DNA of 27,466 nucleotides from an uncultured Oscillospiraceae bacterium (GCA_900543295.1 UQQY01000008.1:1-27466); one strand, 5' to 3'; positions 8,907 through 17,534 are shown, numbered from the stretch's first letter. The notes: a model not told the origin generated them from the letters alone. Translations and numbers: made by a program.

Positions 8907-9521
8907 CTATAAATTCTGCGGCGGTACGCCGGTGTAATATCGCGGCGCGGCAGCAAGCGGCTGTTTATTGCGAATGGCAAACAGAAAAATGCTGTGCAAT
9001 CCGAAAATGCCGCCGCAGACAGCGAATGCAAGCGAGGTTCCTGGCAGACAGTATTCCCGATAAACCGGATACAATGCAATGGAAGCGAATACGCGCGACG
9101 CGATCATCGTTCCGTTTATTAAAAAAGCAAACAGCATCATAAAAGGAAGCTGGACAAACGGAGCCGCCGAAGCAGCCGCATTGGAAAGCGGCATCACAGA
9201 GTAAAATACAGAGACCATAACCGCAAACAGCAAAACGATTCCTCCAGCCGCACAGCCGTCCAACGCAGGCAGCAGCACCCGGCTGCGATATTTTTTCGGG
9301 ATGCCGCGCAGCGATACTACATCGTCCGAAAGCGCGCCGTAAACATAAGAAATTCCGACAGGAAGCCATGCAAGCCATGCATTTTGTATGCCGCGATGCT
9401 TTGCAACCGTATATGCGCCGAGCGCACCGAGTACATACAGCGCAATCGTGCCGCCAATCATCACAAGCCAAATCAAAGCAAAAAGGATAAAGGGAAGAAC
9501 CTGTATATAAACACTGTTCAT
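8907..9521 (-). CDS. Uncharacterised membrane protein, tandem paralogue 2
   Basis: I do not recognise a named family. The 204-aa product has an N-terminal membrane helix (about residues 10-38) ending in YVLGALGAY, then a basic AKHRGIQ and WLAWLPVG block, further hydrophobic segments (about 85-105, 115-160), and a last helix CGGIFGLHSIFLFAI before a short tail rich in Pro, Ala and Tyr. The same blocks in the same order occur in the neighbouring product at 9546-10286, so the two arose by duplication. The start has an AGGAGGG site, 24 nt after the neighbour's stop. Both fit small membrane proteins whose cytoplasmic tail may bind partners, but no role can be assigned. Confidence 0.82.
   Translation of the reverse strand: MNSVYIQVLPFILFALIWLVMIGGTIALYVLGALGAYTVAKHRGIQNAWLAWLPVGISYVYGALSDDVVSLRGIPKKYRSRVLLPALDGCAAGGIVLLFAVMVSVFYSVMPLSNAAASAAPFVQLPFMMLFAFLINGTMIASRVFASIALYPVYREYCLPGTSLAFAVCGGIFGLHSIFLFAIRNKQPLAAAPRYYTGVPPQNL
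9355..9377. repeat. Direct repeat copy inside paralogue 2
   Basis: A 23-nt stretch identical to 10123-10145, in the part encoding the WLAWLPVG block of both tandem membrane-protein genes. It reflects gene duplication rather than a mobile repeat. Confidence 0.75.
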
Positions 9522-9545
9522 ATAAAACCCTCCTGAATTCTGCTA

Positions 9546-10286
9546 TTAGCCGTTCTGCGGCGGCTGCCCGCCGTTATCATAAGGGTTCTGCCAGTCATAC
9601 GGATTCGGCTGTCCGTTCGGATACGGATTCTGCGGCGGGGCTTCCATATAAACCGGCGCGCCGTAACCGTTTTGCGGATAGTACGGATACATCGGCTGCC
9701 TGTTTCGGATGATAAACAAAAACAGCCAATGCAAGCCGAAGATACCGCCGCAGATGGCAAACGCCATGGCTGCGTTCGGCATATAGCGCCTATATACGCG
9801 GTATAAAAGAATCGAACCGATAATCGCCGCTGCAATAGACAGCAGAGATACAAGTTCTGAAAGGATCATGATAGCGGCGCCGCTTCCGGAAAAAATCGAG
9901 AATACCGCGTTCAATGTGTCCTCTTCCGATCCAAAAATTACGGCCCACTGTATTTTTTCCATGTAGTCCGGCATTGCGGCAAACGTCAAAATACAGCTTG
10001 CAAGAGAAAGCAGCAGATAAGCGCCGCTGATAATCGGATAGGAGATCCACCATCCCTTTTTCTGATACGGCGGCTCTTCTGCGGAAATGTCGCCAGACAT
10101 CTTCCCGAGAATATACTCTTGCCCGACAGGAAGCCATGCAAGCCACGTACTCTGCATACCGCGGCGCTTGGCCAGCCGATATGCGCCGAGTGCACCGAGC
10201 ACATAGATCGTGACGATAACGCCAAGCGCAATCAGGCAAACGACAAGAATACCAACCAAAATGCCCATCATAACAGATAATTCCAT
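9546..10286 (-). CDS. Uncharacterised membrane protein with Pro/Tyr/Asn/Gln-rich tail, tandem paralogue 1
   Basis: I do not recognise a named family. The 246-aa protein begins with a long hydrophobic segment (about residues 8-36) ending in YVLGALGAY, then AKRRGMQ and WLAWLPVG. There is a polar insert, three more hydrophobic stretches, and MAFAICGGIFGLHWLFLFIIRN. The last 50 residues are disordered and made almost only of Pro, Tyr, Asn, Gln and Gly, absent as such from the shorter paralogue. ATG with a GTGAGGTG site. It is the first gene of a probable three-gene unit (two paralogues, then the permease). Such low-complexity cytoplasmic tails often act as tethers, but that is inference. Confidence 0.82.
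   Translation of the reverse strand: MELSVMMGILVGILVVCLIALGVIVTIYVLGALGAYRLAKRRGMQSTWLAWLPVGQEYILGKMSGDISAEEPPYQKKGWWISYPIISGAYLLLSLASCILTFAAMPDYMEKIQWAVIFGSEEDTLNAVFSIFSGSGAAIMILSELVSLLSIAAAIIGSILLYRVYRRYMPNAAMAFAICGGIFGLHWLFLFIIRNRQPMYPYYPQNGYGAPVYMEAPPQNPYPNGQPNPYDWQNPYDNGGQPPQNG
10123..10145. repeat. Direct repeat copy inside paralogue 1
   Basis: Identical over 23 nt to 9355-9377; see that entry. It encodes the conserved WLAWLPVG region. Confidence 0.75.
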
Positions 10287-10329
10287 AAAAACACCTCACT
10301 TTTTGTTTTTGTACATCCACGATTGATAT

Positions 10330-10368
10330 GAGAAAGAGGCGGTGTATTATATACGCCGCCTCTTTCTC
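10330..10368. terminator. Hairpin between aspS and the membrane-protein genes
   Basis: Two 17-nt arms pair around a 5-nt loop. The single imperfect position is a G-U wobble if read on the plus strand and an A-C mismatch on the minus strand. T5 follows only on the plus side (10371-10375). By position it most likely ends the aspS message (stop at 10429), yet the U tract favours the plus strand, where it would stop antisense transcription. Orientation is therefore left open. The loop also holds TATAAT on the minus strand, without a matching -35. Confidence 0.6.
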
Positions 10369-10428
10369 CGTTTTTGCAGATAACGGCTGTGTATTGCGAA
10401 GCGGGTTCGTAATTGTAATACGCTTTAT

Positions 10429-12213
10429 TTATTCCGCATTCTTTTTGATTTCGATATGCAGCTCGTCAAGCTGCGCTTCGTCCACGGAAGACGGGCATTC
10501 GCTCATCAGTTCGCTTGCGTTCTGCACCTTTGGAAACGCAATGACGTCGCGCAGGCTGTCCGCGCCACACATAATCATGGAAAGGCGATCAAGGCCAATG
10601 CCCATACCGCCGTGCGGCGGCGCGGCATAGCGATATGCATCCACAAGGAAGCCGAACTTCGCCTCAATCTCCTCATCGGTAAGACCCAGCGCCTCGAACA
10701 TCCTTTGCTGCAATTCATAGTCGGTAATACGCATGGATCCGCTCAAAAGCTCGGTTCCGTTTACCACCAAATCAAACGCCTTCGCGCGCACTGCGCCTGG
10801 ATCAGAGTCCAGATACGGCAGACATTCGTCCATCGGCATGGTGAACGGATGGTGCATCGCAAGCCATTTCCCGCTCTCTTCGTCGTATTCAAAGAACGGG
10901 AATTCCGTGATCCAGAGGAAGTTAAAGCGATCTTTTGGAATCATGCCGAGTTTTTTTGCTACCGTCAGGCGGAGCTGTCCCAGTACGCCGAGCACAACCG
11001 CATTTTTATCCGCGACAAACAGCGCCGCGTCGCCCTGCTCACAGCCGATATGCGCCATCAGCGCGGCAAGCTCTTCTTCGCTCATAAACTTTGCAAACGA
11101 GCAGGCGGGTTTTTCGTCCGTCCAGCGGATGAAGGCAAGCCCTTTTGCGCCGATACCACGCGCCTGCTCAGTCAGCTTGTCGATTTCCTTGCGGGAGAGC
11201 GTTTTGGCCCCGCCTTTTGCGACAATTGCGCGTACGCTGCCGCCGTTTGCAACGGCGCCGGAGAATACAGAGAAGCCGCAGTCCTTTACAAGCGCGGAGC
11301 AATCGCAGATTTCCATACCAAAGCGCGTATCCGGCTTATCTGAGCCGAAGCGCTTCATTGCGTCCCTGTAGGTCATGCGCTCAAGCGGCAGCGGAATGTC
11401 CAGCTTCAGCACCTCTTTGAACAGGCGGTGAATATATCCCTCCGCTATCGTTAAAATATCATCCACGTCCACAAAGCTCATTTCAAGGTCGATCTGCGTA
11501 AACTCCGGCTGACGGTCCGCACGGAGATCCTCATCCCTGAAGCAACGCGCAAGCTGGATATAGCGGTCGTAGCCTGCAACCATCAAAAGCTGCTTGTAGA
11601 TCTGCGGAGACTGCGGAAGCGCATAAAACTTGCCCGCATGAATGCGCGACGGCACAAGATAGTCTCTTGCGCCCTCCGGCGTAGATTTCATCATCATCGG
11701 GGTTTCGATTTCCAAAAAGCCGTTTTCATAAAAATAGTCGCGCGTCACCTTTGCAATCTGGTGCCGGCGCATGATGTTTTTTTGCAGCTTTTCGCGGCGC
11801 AGATCAAGATAACGATATTTGAGCGCGATTTCGTCCCCGACCTTGCCGTCGTCGTTTACATGAAACGGCGGCGTCTGCGCCGAAGCAAGCGTGCGCATTT
11901 CTTCGACATAAATCTCGACCATGCCAGTCGGAATGTCGGGATTTATACTCTCGCGGCGGCGCACCTCTCCCGTCGCAATCAGCACATACTCGCTTCTTGC
12001 CGCCTTCGCCTTAGCAAAAACCTCACGATTGGTGGTATCATCAAACGTAAGCTGTACGATGCCGGTACGATCGCGCAGGTCGATAAAAATCAGATTGCCC
12101 TTATCGCGCTGACGCTGCACAAAACCCGCAACCGTCACTTTAGCGCCGGCGACCGGCTCTAATACCTCGCCGCAATAGTGCGTGCGGCGCATGTTTCCCA
12201 TTCTTTCAGCCAT
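10429..12213 (-). CDS. aspS: Aspartyl-tRNA synthetase
   Basis: A class IIb synthetase that charges tRNA-Asp. The N-terminal OB-fold anticodon domain contains LIFIDLRDRTGIVQL (41-55). Catalytic motif 2 is FRDEDLRADRQPEFTQIDLEMSF at 225-247, and motif 3 is GMGIGLDRLSMI near the C-terminus, with the bacterial GAD insert between. The 594-aa length is normal. I choose the ATG at 12213 because AGAAGGGAAG lies directly upstream; an in-frame ATG at 12234 has no good site. Residue 38 (RQRDKG) is Lys where strict enzymes usually have Leu and many Asn-tolerant ones His, so tRNA specificity is open. It is 27 nt after hisS on the same message. Confidence 0.97.
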   Translation of the reverse strand: MAERMGNMRRTHYCGEVLEPVAGAKVTVAGFVQRQRDKGNLIFIDLRDRTGIVQLTFDDTTNREVFAKAKAARSEYVLIATGEVRRRESINPDIPTGMVEIYVEEMRTLASAQTPPFHVNDDGKVGDEIALKYRYLDLRREKLQKNIMRRHQIAKVTRDYFYENGFLEIETPMMMKSTPEGARDYLVPSRIHAGKFYALPQSPQIYKQLLMVAGYDRYIQLARCFRDEDLRADRQPEFTQIDLEMSFVDVDDILTIAEGYIHRLFKEVLKLDIPLPLERMTYRDAMKRFGSDKPDTRFGMEICDCSALVKDCGFSVFSGAVANGGSVRAIVAKGGAKTLSRKEIDKLTEQARGIGAKGLAFIRWTDEKPACSFAKFMSEEELAALMAHIGCEQGDAALFVADKNAVVLGVLGQLRLTVAKKLGMIPKDRFNFLWITEFPFFEYDEESGKWLAMHHPFTMPMDECLPYLDSDPGAVRAKAFDLVVNGTELLSGSMRITDYELQQRMFEALGLTDEEIEAKFGFLVDAYRYAAPPHGGMGIGLDRLSMIMCGADSLRDVIAFPKVQNASELMSECPSSVDEAQLDELHIEIKKNAE

Positions 12214-12240
12214 ATAAAAGCTTCCCTTCTGCATTTTATC

Positions 12241-13587
12241 TTATTCCGTCTTGCCCATCTGCATAATCCGCCTGAATGCGTCCTCGCCAAGCTCGCCCGC
12301 CAGCGCATCCGCCTCGGAAGCAAGCGCCGCGTCATACAGGACGTTGACAAGCTCCGTCTCAAAGGCAATCTCCTTCTGCTCGCCAGTCGCCATGTCCTTC
12401 ACGTTCGCCTTTCCAGTTACCAGTTCGTTGTCGCCCAGAATCATGGACATTTTTGCACCCAGTTTGTTTGCATACTTCATCTGCGCCTTTACGCTGCGCT
12501 CCATGACGTCAAACTGAACGGAAAAGCCCTCTGTACGGAGCCTGTCCGCAAGAACCATCGCCTTTTCGCCGGCGGGAGCGCCGATACTGCCAATGTATAA
12601 GTCGCAGGGAGCGGGCTTCGGCAGTTCGATGCCCTGTGCGGAAAGCAGCAGCAGAAAGCGCTCAATACCCATGCCGAAGCCCAAAGCCGGCGTCGGTTTT
12701 CCGCCAAGTTCTTCGACCAGGCCGTCGTAGCGTCCTCCGCCGATAACAGTGCCCTGCGCGCCAATATCGTTGGAGACAAACTCGAACACGGTTTTCGTAT
12801 AATAATCAAGCCCTCTGACGATCTTCGGATCGACAGTATAGGCGATGCCAAGCTTTGCAAGGCCGCGCTTAACCGCGGTAAAGTGCGTTTCACATTCATC
12901 GCACAAATAGTCCGTGACGATCGGCGCATTTTCCGCAATTTTTTTGCATTCCGGCGATTTGCAGTCCAGAATCCGCATCGGGTTTTTGTCAAGACGCTCT
13001 AAACAAGTCTCGCAAAGCTCGCCTTTATATTGCTCAAAATAGGCTTTCAGCGCCTTGTGATATTCCGCACGGCATGTTTTGCAACCAATGGAGTTCAGGC
13101 TCAGTTCTATTCCCTTGACGCCGAACAGCTTTAAAATGTGATCCACAAGAGATATAAGCTCCACGTCAGCCGCCGGAGATTTTGCGCCGAACACCTCGCA
13201 TCCAAATTGATGGAATTCGCGCAGACGTCCCGCCTGCGGACGCTCGTGACGAAAGCACGGCGTAATATAGCAGGCCTTAAGCGGAAGCGCGTCATTTAAC
13301 AGACCGTTTTCCAGCGCAGCCCGCACGGCTCCTGCGGTACCCTCGGGCTTTAAGGCGAAGACATCCTTGCCCTTTTGCCCCTTCACCTCAAACATTTCCT
13401 TCTGGACCACGTCGGTCGTATCCCCTACGCCGCGCTGAAACAGCTCCATCTGCTCAAAGGTGGGCGTGCGAATCTCACGAAATCCGAACAGCGCCGCCGC
13501 CTCTAACGCGGTGCGTTCGACAAACTGCCATTTATAGCTGTCGGAAGGAACGACGTCCTGCGTCCCTCTCGGAGCGGTAATTGCCAT
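12241..13587 (-). CDS. hisS: Histidyl-tRNA synthetase
   Basis: A class IIa synthetase that charges tRNA-His. From the chosen start (448 aa): PRGTQDVVP at 6-14, LKPEGT at 79-84, motif 2 RHERPQAGRLREFHQFG at 113-129, the HisRS-specific RGLDYYTKTVFEF at 258-270, GGGRYDGL at 283-290, and a C-terminal anticodon-binding domain from about 325. Paired cysteines (GCKTC, CETC, DCKSPEC, CDEC) between 169 and 232 are common in this clade. The start at 13587 has AAAGGAG 8 nt upstream. The frame stays open to a GTG at 13671, but that extension lies in the structured leader. It is followed by aspS, as in Bacillus. Confidence 0.96.
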   Translation of the reverse strand: MAITAPRGTQDVVPSDSYKWQFVERTALEAAALFGFREIRTPTFEQMELFQRGVGDTTDVVQKEMFEVKGQKGKDVFALKPEGTAGAVRAALENGLLNDALPLKACYITPCFRHERPQAGRLREFHQFGCEVFGAKSPAADVELISLVDHILKLFGVKGIELSLNSIGCKTCRAEYHKALKAYFEQYKGELCETCLERLDKNPMRILDCKSPECKKIAENAPIVTDYLCDECETHFTAVKRGLAKLGIAYTVDPKIVRGLDYYTKTVFEFVSNDIGAQGTVIGGGRYDGLVEELGGKPTPALGFGMGIERFLLLLSAQGIELPKPAPCDLYIGSIGAPAGEKAMVLADRLRTEGFSVQFDVMERSVKAQMKYANKLGAKMSMILGDNELVTGKANVKDMATGEQKEIAFETELVNVLYDAALASEADALAGELGEDAFRRIMQMGKTE

Positions 13588-13744
13588 TTTGAAAACTCCT
13601 TTGCTGCGGAAAGAAAAAACTCTCCGCGTCGTCCTTATAGTTGAGAATAGGATACCTTCCATACTAAGCACCCCGTTTGCTAAGGATCGAGGTATATATT
13701 CTCACTAAATTCACCGTTCGCCTTCGGCTCCGGCTCATTAAGTG
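13588..13744 (-). promoter_or_regulatory. Structured 5' leader RNA of hisS-aspS, unclassified
   Basis: The leader folds by hand into three helices. P1 (13703-13744) pairs CACU/AGUG, AAU/AUU, CCG/CGG and GCC/GGC with a GAA loop, separated by purine-rich internal loops (GAG opposite UGA). P2 (13643-13703) pairs GAGAAUA/UAUUCUC and AUACC/GGUAU. P3 (13606-13627) pairs eight bases around six U residues and ends just before the ribosome-binding site. In Bacillus this operon has a T-box leader. Here I find no canonical T-box sequence (UGGNACCGCG); the nearest match is AAGGACGACGCGG at 13636-13624. A regulatory role is inferred from structure and place. Confidence 0.6.
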
Positions 13745-13749
13745 TTCAT

Positions 13750-13758
13750 ATTATACCA
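13750..13758 (-). promoter_or_regulatory. Extended -10 promoter of hisS-aspS
   Basis: TGGTATAAT on the minus strand: a perfect -10 with the TGn extension. The -35 region (TGTTCT at 17-nt spacing) is poor, as expected for extended -10 promoters. Predicted start is near 13743, at the base of leader helix P1. Confidence 0.7.
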
Positions 13759-13840
13759 TATTCCGCGCAACAAGAACAGGCCTTCGCAGGAAAAAATAGC
13801 GCAATGACCGGTCTTTCATACGGATCGGCGCTTATATGCA

Positions 13841-13874
13841 AAAAGGCCGCAGAGCGAATGCCCTGCGGCCTTTT
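13841..13874 (-). terminator. Terminator of nifJ
   Basis: A perfect 12-bp stem (AAAAGGCCGCAG and complement) with a 10-nt loop, followed on the minus strand by TTTTT. It begins 33 nt after the nifJ stop and is placed before the hisS promoter. Confidence 0.88.
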
Positions 13875-13907
13875 GAAATTTAGCTTTTAACGCCTAAAAC
13901 CAAAGAA

Positions 13908-16900
13908 TCAATTCTCTGCTTTTGCACGCTCCACAAGCTTTTCGTATTTCTCTTTTGCGTTCTCCTCCGCTTTTTCGAACAGTTCTGCTGCTCTTGTCGG
14001 GTTGGAGCGTGCGAGAGAGTTGTAACGAACCTCGCCCATGATGAAGTCCTTATAGCTTGCAGACGGCGCCTTGGAGTCGAGCGTGAACGGATTCTTGCCC
14101 TCTTTCGCCAGACGCGGATCGTAGCGGAAGCAATGCCAGTAGCCTGCCTCAACGGCCTTCTTCTCCTCAGTCTGCGCGGTTGCCATACCAGTCTTGATAC
14201 CGTGGTTGATGCACGGAGCATAGCAGATCACCAGCGACGGGCCGTGATAGCTTTCCGCCTCGACAAACGCCTTGATGGTCTGGTTGTAATCCGCGCCCAT
14301 CGCGCACTGTGCGACATAGATATAGCCATAGCTCATTGCGATTGCAGCAAGATCCTTTTTCTTGACCTCTTTGCCCGCCGCAGCGAACTGTGCGATCGCG
14401 CCGGTCGGAGTGGACTTGGATGCCTGTCCGCCGGTGTTGGAATAAACCTCGGTATCGAACACCAGAATATTAACGTCCTCGCCGGAAGCCAGAACGTGGT
14501 CAACGCCGCCGAAGCCGATGTCATATGCCCAGCCGTCGCCACCGAAGATCCAGACAGATTTCTTGGAGAGGTAATCCTTGCTCTTCAAAATCTCTTTGGA
14601 TTCGTCGCAGCCGCATTCCTCAAGCATGGAGACCAGCTTATCGGTTGCCGCACGGTTTGCTGTGCCGCAGTTCAAGGTGCCAAGATACTCGTCGATGACA
14701 GCTTTCTTCTCGCCCTCAACTTTTTCGCCAAGCGCCTCAATCTTCTTGATAAGCTTTTTGCGGATGGTATTCTGTGCGAGATACATGCCATAGCCGTACT
14801 CCGCGTTGTCCTCAAACAGGGAGTTCGCCCAAGCCGGACCGAAGCCGTTTTTATTGACGGTATACGGCGTAGACGGAGCAGAGCCGCCCCAGATGGAGGA
14901 GCATCCCGTTGCGTTGGCGATATACATTCTGTCGCCAAAGAGCTGGGTAACAAGTTTTGCATACGGTGTCTCGCCGCAACCTGCGCATGCGCCGGAGAAC
15001 TCGAGCAGCGGCTGCTTGAACTGGCTGCCCTTAACGGTAGTATCCTTAAACTTCGCTGCAACTTCCGGTTTGTCGGCAAGCTTGCGGCCGTAGTTGAAGC
15101 CCGCCTGCTTTTCGACCATCTGATCAAGCGGCGTCATAACAAGCGCCTTGTTGCCCTTCTTGCCTGGGCAGACGTTCGCGCAGGATCCACAGCCCGTGCA
15201 GTCGAGCGCGGAAACCGTCATAACAAAATGCATCCCCGGCATACCGGTCATCGGAGCCGAAACCGTGCCCTCCGGCGCGTTTTCAAGCTCTTCGTCGGTC
15301 ATAGCAACCGGACGGATGACTGCATGCGGGCAGACATACGAGCAGAAGTTGCACTGGATGCAGTTTTCCGGATTCCAGTTCGGAACGTCGATCGCGATGC
15401 CGCGCTTCTCATAAGAAGAAGAGCCGAGCGGCAGAACGCCGTTTGCATAATCGGTGAATGCGGAAACCGGCAGCTTGCTGCCCTCAAACGCATTGATCTT
15501 GTTCTGGATGGAGTTGACGTATTTGAGAACATCCTCGCGGCCCTCTGTTGCAGTGACAGAGAGATCAACATCCTCTGCATTTGCCCAGTCCGCCGGATAT
15601 TTGACCTCGACGACATCCTGTGCGCCGCGGTCGATCGCGTCGTGATTCATCTTGACGATGTGCTCGCCCTTCTTGCCGTAAGAAGCGGTAGCTGCATCCT
15701 TCATGAATTTCACAGCGTCATCAGCCGGAATGATGTTTGCAAGCTTAAAGAATGCGGACTGGAGAATCGTGTTGATTCTGCCGCCCAGACCGATCTCTTT
15801 TGCAATCTTCACGCCGTCGATGGTATAGAATTTGATCTTCTTTTCGGCAATGGCGCGTTTCATCTGACCCGGAAGCTTTTCATTCAGCTCGTCGAGATTC
15901 CAGCCGCAGTTCAGCAGGAACGTACCGCCCTCATTGATGTCGGAAATCATATCGTACTTGTGGACATAGGACGGATTATGACATGCGACAAAATCAGCCT
16001 TGTTAATTAAATAGGTGGATTTAATCTGCGGCATGCCGAAGCGCAGGTGGGAAACCGTCAGGCCGCCGGACTTTTTCGAGTCATAATCGAAGTAAGCCTG
16101 TACGTTCATATCGGTGTGGTCGCCGATAATTTTAATGGAGTTCTTGTTTGCGCCAACCGTACCGTCCGCGCCAAGGCCCCAGAACTTGCAGCTTGTGATA
16201 CCGGCCGGCGTAGTGTTCGGGTTTTCTTTCGCTTCAAGAGAAAGATGCGTCACATCGTCGTTGATGCCGATGGTGAAGTGCTTTTTCTCAGTATTTCTGT
16301 AAACAGCGATAATGTCAGCCGGAGTGGTGTCCTTCGAACCCAAGCCGTAACGGCCGCCGAATACCGGAACACGGTCGAATTTCGTATCTTTAAGCGCAGC
16401 AACCACATCGAGGAACAGCGGCTCCGCCTGAGCGCCCGGCTCCTTGGTGCGATCGAGCACGGTGATCTGTTTTACCGTCTCCGGAATTGCCGCAACCAGC
16501 TTGTCCGCGCAGAACGGACGGTACAGGCGAACCTTGACCAGACCGAATTTGCCGCCGTTTGCATTTAAATAATCGATGGTCTCTTCGATGGTGTCGAGCA
16601 CAGAGCCCATCGCAACGATGACGTGCTCTGCATCCGGCGCGCCATAGTAGTTGAAGAGCTGATAGTTGGTGCCGATCTTCTCGTTGACCTTCGCCATATA
16701 TTTCTCAACGACAGCCGGAACCTTTGCATAATAAACGTTGGAAGCCTCACGCGCCTGGAAGAAGATATCCGGATTCTGCGCAGTGCCGCGAAGCGTCGGA
16801 TGCTCCGGATTCATCGCGTTCTTTCTAAACTCGTCGATCGCTTCCCAGTTGACCATATCCGCCAGGTCCTCGTTATCCCAGCAGGCGACCTTCTGCAGCT

Positions 16901-17435
16901 CGTGAGAAGTGCGGAAGCCGTCAAAGAAATGTAAAAACGGAACGCGGCCTTCAATTGCGGACATATGCGCGACAGCGCCTAAATCCATCGCCTCCTGCGG
17001 AGAGGTGGACGCGAGCATTGCAAAGCCAGTCTGGCGGCACGCATACACGTCAGAGTGATCGCCGAAAATGGACAGCGCGTGAGAAGCGAGCGCGCGTGCG
17101 GATACATTGATGACGCATGGCAGGAGCTCGCCTGCGATTTTGTACATATTCGGGATCATGAGCAGCAGGCCCTGCGAAGCGGTATACGTGGTAGTCAGAG
17201 CGCCTGCGGACAGAGAACCGTGGACAGCGCCCGCAGCACCGGCCTCGGACTGCATTTCAACAACGCGGACTTTTTCGCCGAAGATGTTCAGTTTGCCTTC
17301 AGTCGCCCATTTATCGGTGACTTCCGCCATCGTGGACGAAGGGGTGATCGGATAAATCGCCGCAACGTCGGTAAAGGCATACGAAGCATAAGCGGCAGCG
17401 TTGTTGCCGTCCATGGTTTTCATTTTTCTTGCCAT
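13908..17435 (-). CDS. nifJ: Pyruvate:ferredoxin (flavodoxin) oxidoreductase, single chain
   Basis: Oxidatively decarboxylates pyruvate to acetyl-CoA and CO2, reducing ferredoxin; central to anaerobic fermentation. All domains are fused in one 1175-aa chain. The N-terminal pyrimidine-binding domain carries YPITPSS at 28-34. The ferredoxin-like domain carries two 4Fe-4S sets (C692, C695, C698, C702 and C746, C749, C752, C756). The cluster near thiamine uses C817, C820 and C845. The thiamine diphosphate site GGDGWAYDIGFGG starts at 965. The start at 17435 (MARKMKT) has AAGGAGG; the frame extends 10 codons further without a site. It is a single-gene unit with its own promoter and terminator. Confidence 0.97.
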   Translation of the reverse strand: MARKMKTMDGNNAAAYASYAFTDVAAIYPITPSSTMAEVTDKWATEGKLNIFGEKVRVVEMQSEAGAAGAVHGSLSAGALTTTYTASQGLLLMIPNMYKIAGELLPCVINVSARALASHALSIFGDHSDVYACRQTGFAMLASTSPQEAMDLGAVAHMSAIEGRVPFLHFFDGFRTSHELQKVACWDNEDLADMVNWEAIDEFRKNAMNPEHPTLRGTAQNPDIFFQAREASNVYYAKVPAVVEKYMAKVNEKIGTNYQLFNYYGAPDAEHVIVAMGSVLDTIEETIDYLNANGGKFGLVKVRLYRPFCADKLVAAIPETVKQITVLDRTKEPGAQAEPLFLDVVAALKDTKFDRVPVFGGRYGLGSKDTTPADIIAVYRNTEKKHFTIGINDDVTHLSLEAKENPNTTPAGITSCKFWGLGADGTVGANKNSIKIIGDHTDMNVQAYFDYDSKKSGGLTVSHLRFGMPQIKSTYLINKADFVACHNPSYVHKYDMISDINEGGTFLLNCGWNLDELNEKLPGQMKRAIAEKKIKFYTIDGVKIAKEIGLGGRINTILQSAFFKLANIIPADDAVKFMKDAATASYGKKGEHIVKMNHDAIDRGAQDVVEVKYPADWANAEDVDLSVTATEGREDVLKYVNSIQNKINAFEGSKLPVSAFTDYANGVLPLGSSSYEKRGIAIDVPNWNPENCIQCNFCSYVCPHAVIRPVAMTDEELENAPEGTVSAPMTGMPGMHFVMTVSALDCTGCGSCANVCPGKKGNKALVMTPLDQMVEKQAGFNYGRKLADKPEVAAKFKDTTVKGSQFKQPLLEFSGACAGCGETPYAKLVTQLFGDRMYIANATGCSSIWGGSAPSTPYTVNKNGFGPAWANSLFEDNAEYGYGMYLAQNTIRKKLIKKIEALGEKVEGEKKAVIDEYLGTLNCGTANRAATDKLVSMLEECGCDESKEILKSKDYLSKKSVWIFGGDGWAYDIGFGGVDHVLASGEDVNILVFDTEVYSNTGGQASKSTPTGAIAQFAAAGKEVKKKDLAAIAMSYGYIYVAQCAMGADYNQTIKAFVEAESYHGPSLVICYAPCINHGIKTGMATAQTEEKKAVEAGYWHCFRYDPRLAKEGKNPFTLDSKAPSASYKDFIMGEVRYNSLARSNPTRAAELFEKAEENAKEKYEKLVERAKAEN

Positions 17436-17534
17436 TTGGTTTTTCCTCCTTAGAAGTTTGTGCAATGGCCGCTTTAAACGCGGTCAAGCAGGGCCGTCCT
17501 TTTGCAAAAAAGACAGTCCCGCACACTTATTAAT

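Noticed and set aside
10342..10356. Promoter with TATAAT in the hairpin loop upstream of the membrane-protein pair
   Set aside because: No -35 resembling the consensus lies 16-18 nt upstream, so the -10 match may be chance.
13666..13740. Leader peptide of 24 codons (MSRSRRRTVN...) in the hisS leader
   Set aside because: It has no ribosome-binding site, starts almost at the predicted 5' end, and has no His codons, so it does not fit His attenuation. The Arg-rich content comes from the GC-rich P1 helix.
13588..13744. Canonical T-box riboswitch upstream of hisS
   Set aside because: I could not find the T-box core UGGNACCGCG or a terminator with its competing antiterminator. AAGGACGACGCGG is too different, so the element is listed only as an unclassified leader.
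14133..16010. Very long plus-strand open frame (625 codons) opposite nifJ
   Set aside because: It is a mirror frame produced by the codon bias of nifJ; it lacks a start signal and has no recognisable domain.
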